Assembly: GCA_023974075.1 (NCBI GenBank)
Contig: CM043808.1
Span: 25,427,578 to 25,491,577, forward strand
Source: Chaenocephalus aceratus
Lineage: Eukaryota; Chordata; Actinopteri; Perciformes; Channichthyidae
Direction of reading: 5' to 3'
DNA: 64,000 nucleotides
Shown here piece after piece: positions 62,104 to 64,000 of this stretch. The translations under genes and the position numbers were made by a program. The notes under the pieces were generated by a model. It was not told the origin of the DNA and ran no database searches. It saw nothing but the letters and a program-made list of their open reading frames with translations. The number at the start of each line of letters is the position of its first letter. The first letter of the stretch is position 1.

Positions 62104-64000
62104 AAATTGTCCAGAAGGAGGAGAATTCAGAAGCGAGTAGGAGATAAACTTTGTATACAGTTTTTTCTGCCACATTTGAAGTTCTAGTTTTTAAACTCAG
62201 AGTGAGCATTTGCAAGTATTTGAGGGGTTTGTCTTGCTCCATTGGCTGTGAATTCTGTTAGGTTTGTGTGTTCCCTAAAGGCGGAAGTGACCACATGCAG
62301 AAAAAAACGCCCAATCATGTTTTAGTGCGTCTCAAGTAGGCGGGGCAATAATAACTTCAGAACGTCTTTCATTTGTTTGTTCACTTGTTCAACATTTGTT
62401 TCATTGTTAAAAATCAACTTATCATTTTTAGTTGTTTATTAAATATGATATCATTGCTACCGGGGTGGTGGTTCCCCTTTTTAAAAAGGGGGATCAGAGG
62501 GTGTGGTGCCAATTACAGAGGCATCACACTACTCAGCCTCCCGGGAAAGTTTTACTCTAAGGTACTCGAAGGAGGGTCAGGCCGATTGTCGAAACTCAGA
62601 TTGAGGAGGAACAATGCGGATTCCCACCTGGTCCGTGAACGACGGATCAGCTTTTACTCTCGCAAGGATCCTGGAGGGGGCCTGGGAGTACGCTTATCCG
62701 GTCTACATGTGTTTTTGTAGACTTGGAGAAGGTGTATGACCGAGTTCCCAGGGAGTTACTGTGGGAGGTGCTGCGGGAGTATGGGGTGAGGGGGGTCTCT
62801 ACTCAGGGCCATCCAATCTCTGTACTCCCAAAGCGAGAGCTGTGTCCGGGTCCTCGGCAGTAAGTCGGACCCATTTCCGGTGAGGGTTGGCCTCCGCCAG
62901 GGCTGCGCTTTGTCACCAATCCTGTTTGTAATATATATGGATCGGATTTCGAGGCGTAGTCGTGGGGTCTGCAGTTCGGTGGACTAAGGATTGCACCACT
63001 GCTTTTTGCAGATGATGTGGTTCTAATGGCTTCATCGGTCTGCGACCTTCAGCACTCACTGGATCGGTTTCGCAACCGAGTGTGAAACGGCTGGGATGAG
63101 GATCAGCACCCATGGCCATGGTTCTCAGCAGGAAACCGATGGACTGTCCACTCCAAGTAGGGAATGAGTCCTTACCCCAGTGAAGGAGTTCAAGTATCTC
63201 GGGGGCTTGTTCTCGAGTGAGGGAACAATGGAGCGTGAGATGGGCCGGAGTATCGGAGCAGCACTGCAGTCGCTTTACCGCACCGTTGTGACGAGAAGGG
63301 AGCTGAGCCAGAAGGCAAAGCTCTCTGTCTACCGGGCCATTTTCGTTCCTACCCTCACCTATGGTCATGAAGGATGGGTCATGACCGAAAGAACGAGATC
63401 GCGGATACAAGCGGCCGAGATGGGTTTTTCTCCGCCGGGTGGCTGGTGTCTCCTTAGGGATAGAGGTGAGAAGTTCGGTCATCAGGGAGGGACTCGGAGT
63501 TGAAGCCGCTCCTCCTTCGCGTCGAAATGAGCCAGTTGAGGTGGTTCGGGCACCTAGTTAGGATGCCACCTGGGCAACACACTCTCACGCGCTAAGCGTC
63601 CAATAGCGACGTTTGGTCAGTGTCCGTGGCGTCCAATTGTGACGCTCCTAGGCTCCTTCAGCATCATAAAGGGCCGCAAATAGCTTTCAACTGATTGCAA
63701 TGTATTCCCATCTGCGTCGGGATTTGACGCTCATGGAAGCACGGCATTCGTTTATGTCGGCTGCCCTTAAAGGCAATGTGAGCATCCATTCCCATTGGAT
63801 AACGGAGAATTGTACACCCGAAAGTATTCCTCTTACTGTCGATTGATTTTACAGTGATATCTGCACTACTCATCGACAAAAAAAACACCAGATTATCCTT
63901 GTTAATTACACAACATTGATTGGTTTTAAAGTGTGTGCAATGCTTTTGTATTTTCCCCCTTCGATCCGGAGAAACAAATATTTTTTCTGAGTAAAGGATG
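62104..64000. repeat. Repeat of 54298-56190 with many single-base indels
   Basis: Starts in the 5' end of the same L2 insertion, then repeats the shared spacer, the Rex3 insertion (62461-63575) and the nested repeat (from 63576). The breakpoints are identical to unit D. Differences are mostly one-base insertions or deletions, often in homopolymers. It is either the start of a fifth ZPAX unit or a duplicate or unpolished contig end. Confidence 0.9.
62461..63575 (+). mobile_element. Rex3 fragment after the gap
   Basis: Same Rex3 copy as 54653-55764: GVVVPLFKKGDQ, NYRGITLLSLPGKF, LFADDVVLMASS and EFKYLGGLFSSEG, with extra frameshifts. The remaining 3' part lies beyond the window. Confidence 0.85.

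Overview
The window looks like nuclear DNA of a teleost fish, most likely a spiny-rayed one. It has intron-containing genes with GT-AG splice sites, an egg-coat (zona pellucida, ZP) gene family of the fish ZPAX type, Rex3 (RTE clade), L2 and L1-like LINE fragments, many hAT transposons, CA microsatellites and a 100-N scaffold gap. There are no prokaryotic features.

The core is a head-to-tail array of four ZPAX-like genes, A to D, all on the minus strand: A 8678-13676, B 27919-32915, C 42569-47557, D 56705-61520. I reconstructed 21 coding exons for each. Exon lengths are identical in all four and sum to 2733 nt, so each copy can encode a protein of 910 residues with a signal peptide, a long N-terminal region and a C-terminal ZP module. 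Each has a TATAAAG box upstream and an AATAAA signal about 155 bp past the stop. The spacing from copy to copy is about 19.24, 14.65 and 14.14 kb.

The spacers carry gene wreckage and transposons. The A-B and B-C spacers share an L1-like LINE, the last five exons of a second, diverged ZP gene broken by a DNA transposon, and one exon of TTC32. The left flank of A and the C-D spacer share an L2/transposon junction, and the C-D junction at about 47,945 looks like a tandem-duplication breakpoint. Pieces of a BED/hAT-type transposase gene (KIAA1586-like) lie downstream of every ZPAX copy.

Because the units are paralogous, several insertions can be compared with empty sites. These are a hAT at 5674-6985 (8-bp target duplication), an L2 at 51769-54331, and two Rex3 copies with 12-bp and 9-bp duplications. 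Two hATs at 14502-15284 and 16677-18928 share ends and have different 8-bp duplications. A 62-bp perfect palindrome lies between them, inside the block that is missing from the B-C spacer.

After the gap (62004-62103) the sequence repeats 54298-56190, but with many single-base indels. It is either another unit of the array or unpolished or falsely duplicated assembly. All exon calls were made by hand from splice sites and reading frame; no alignment or database search was run.
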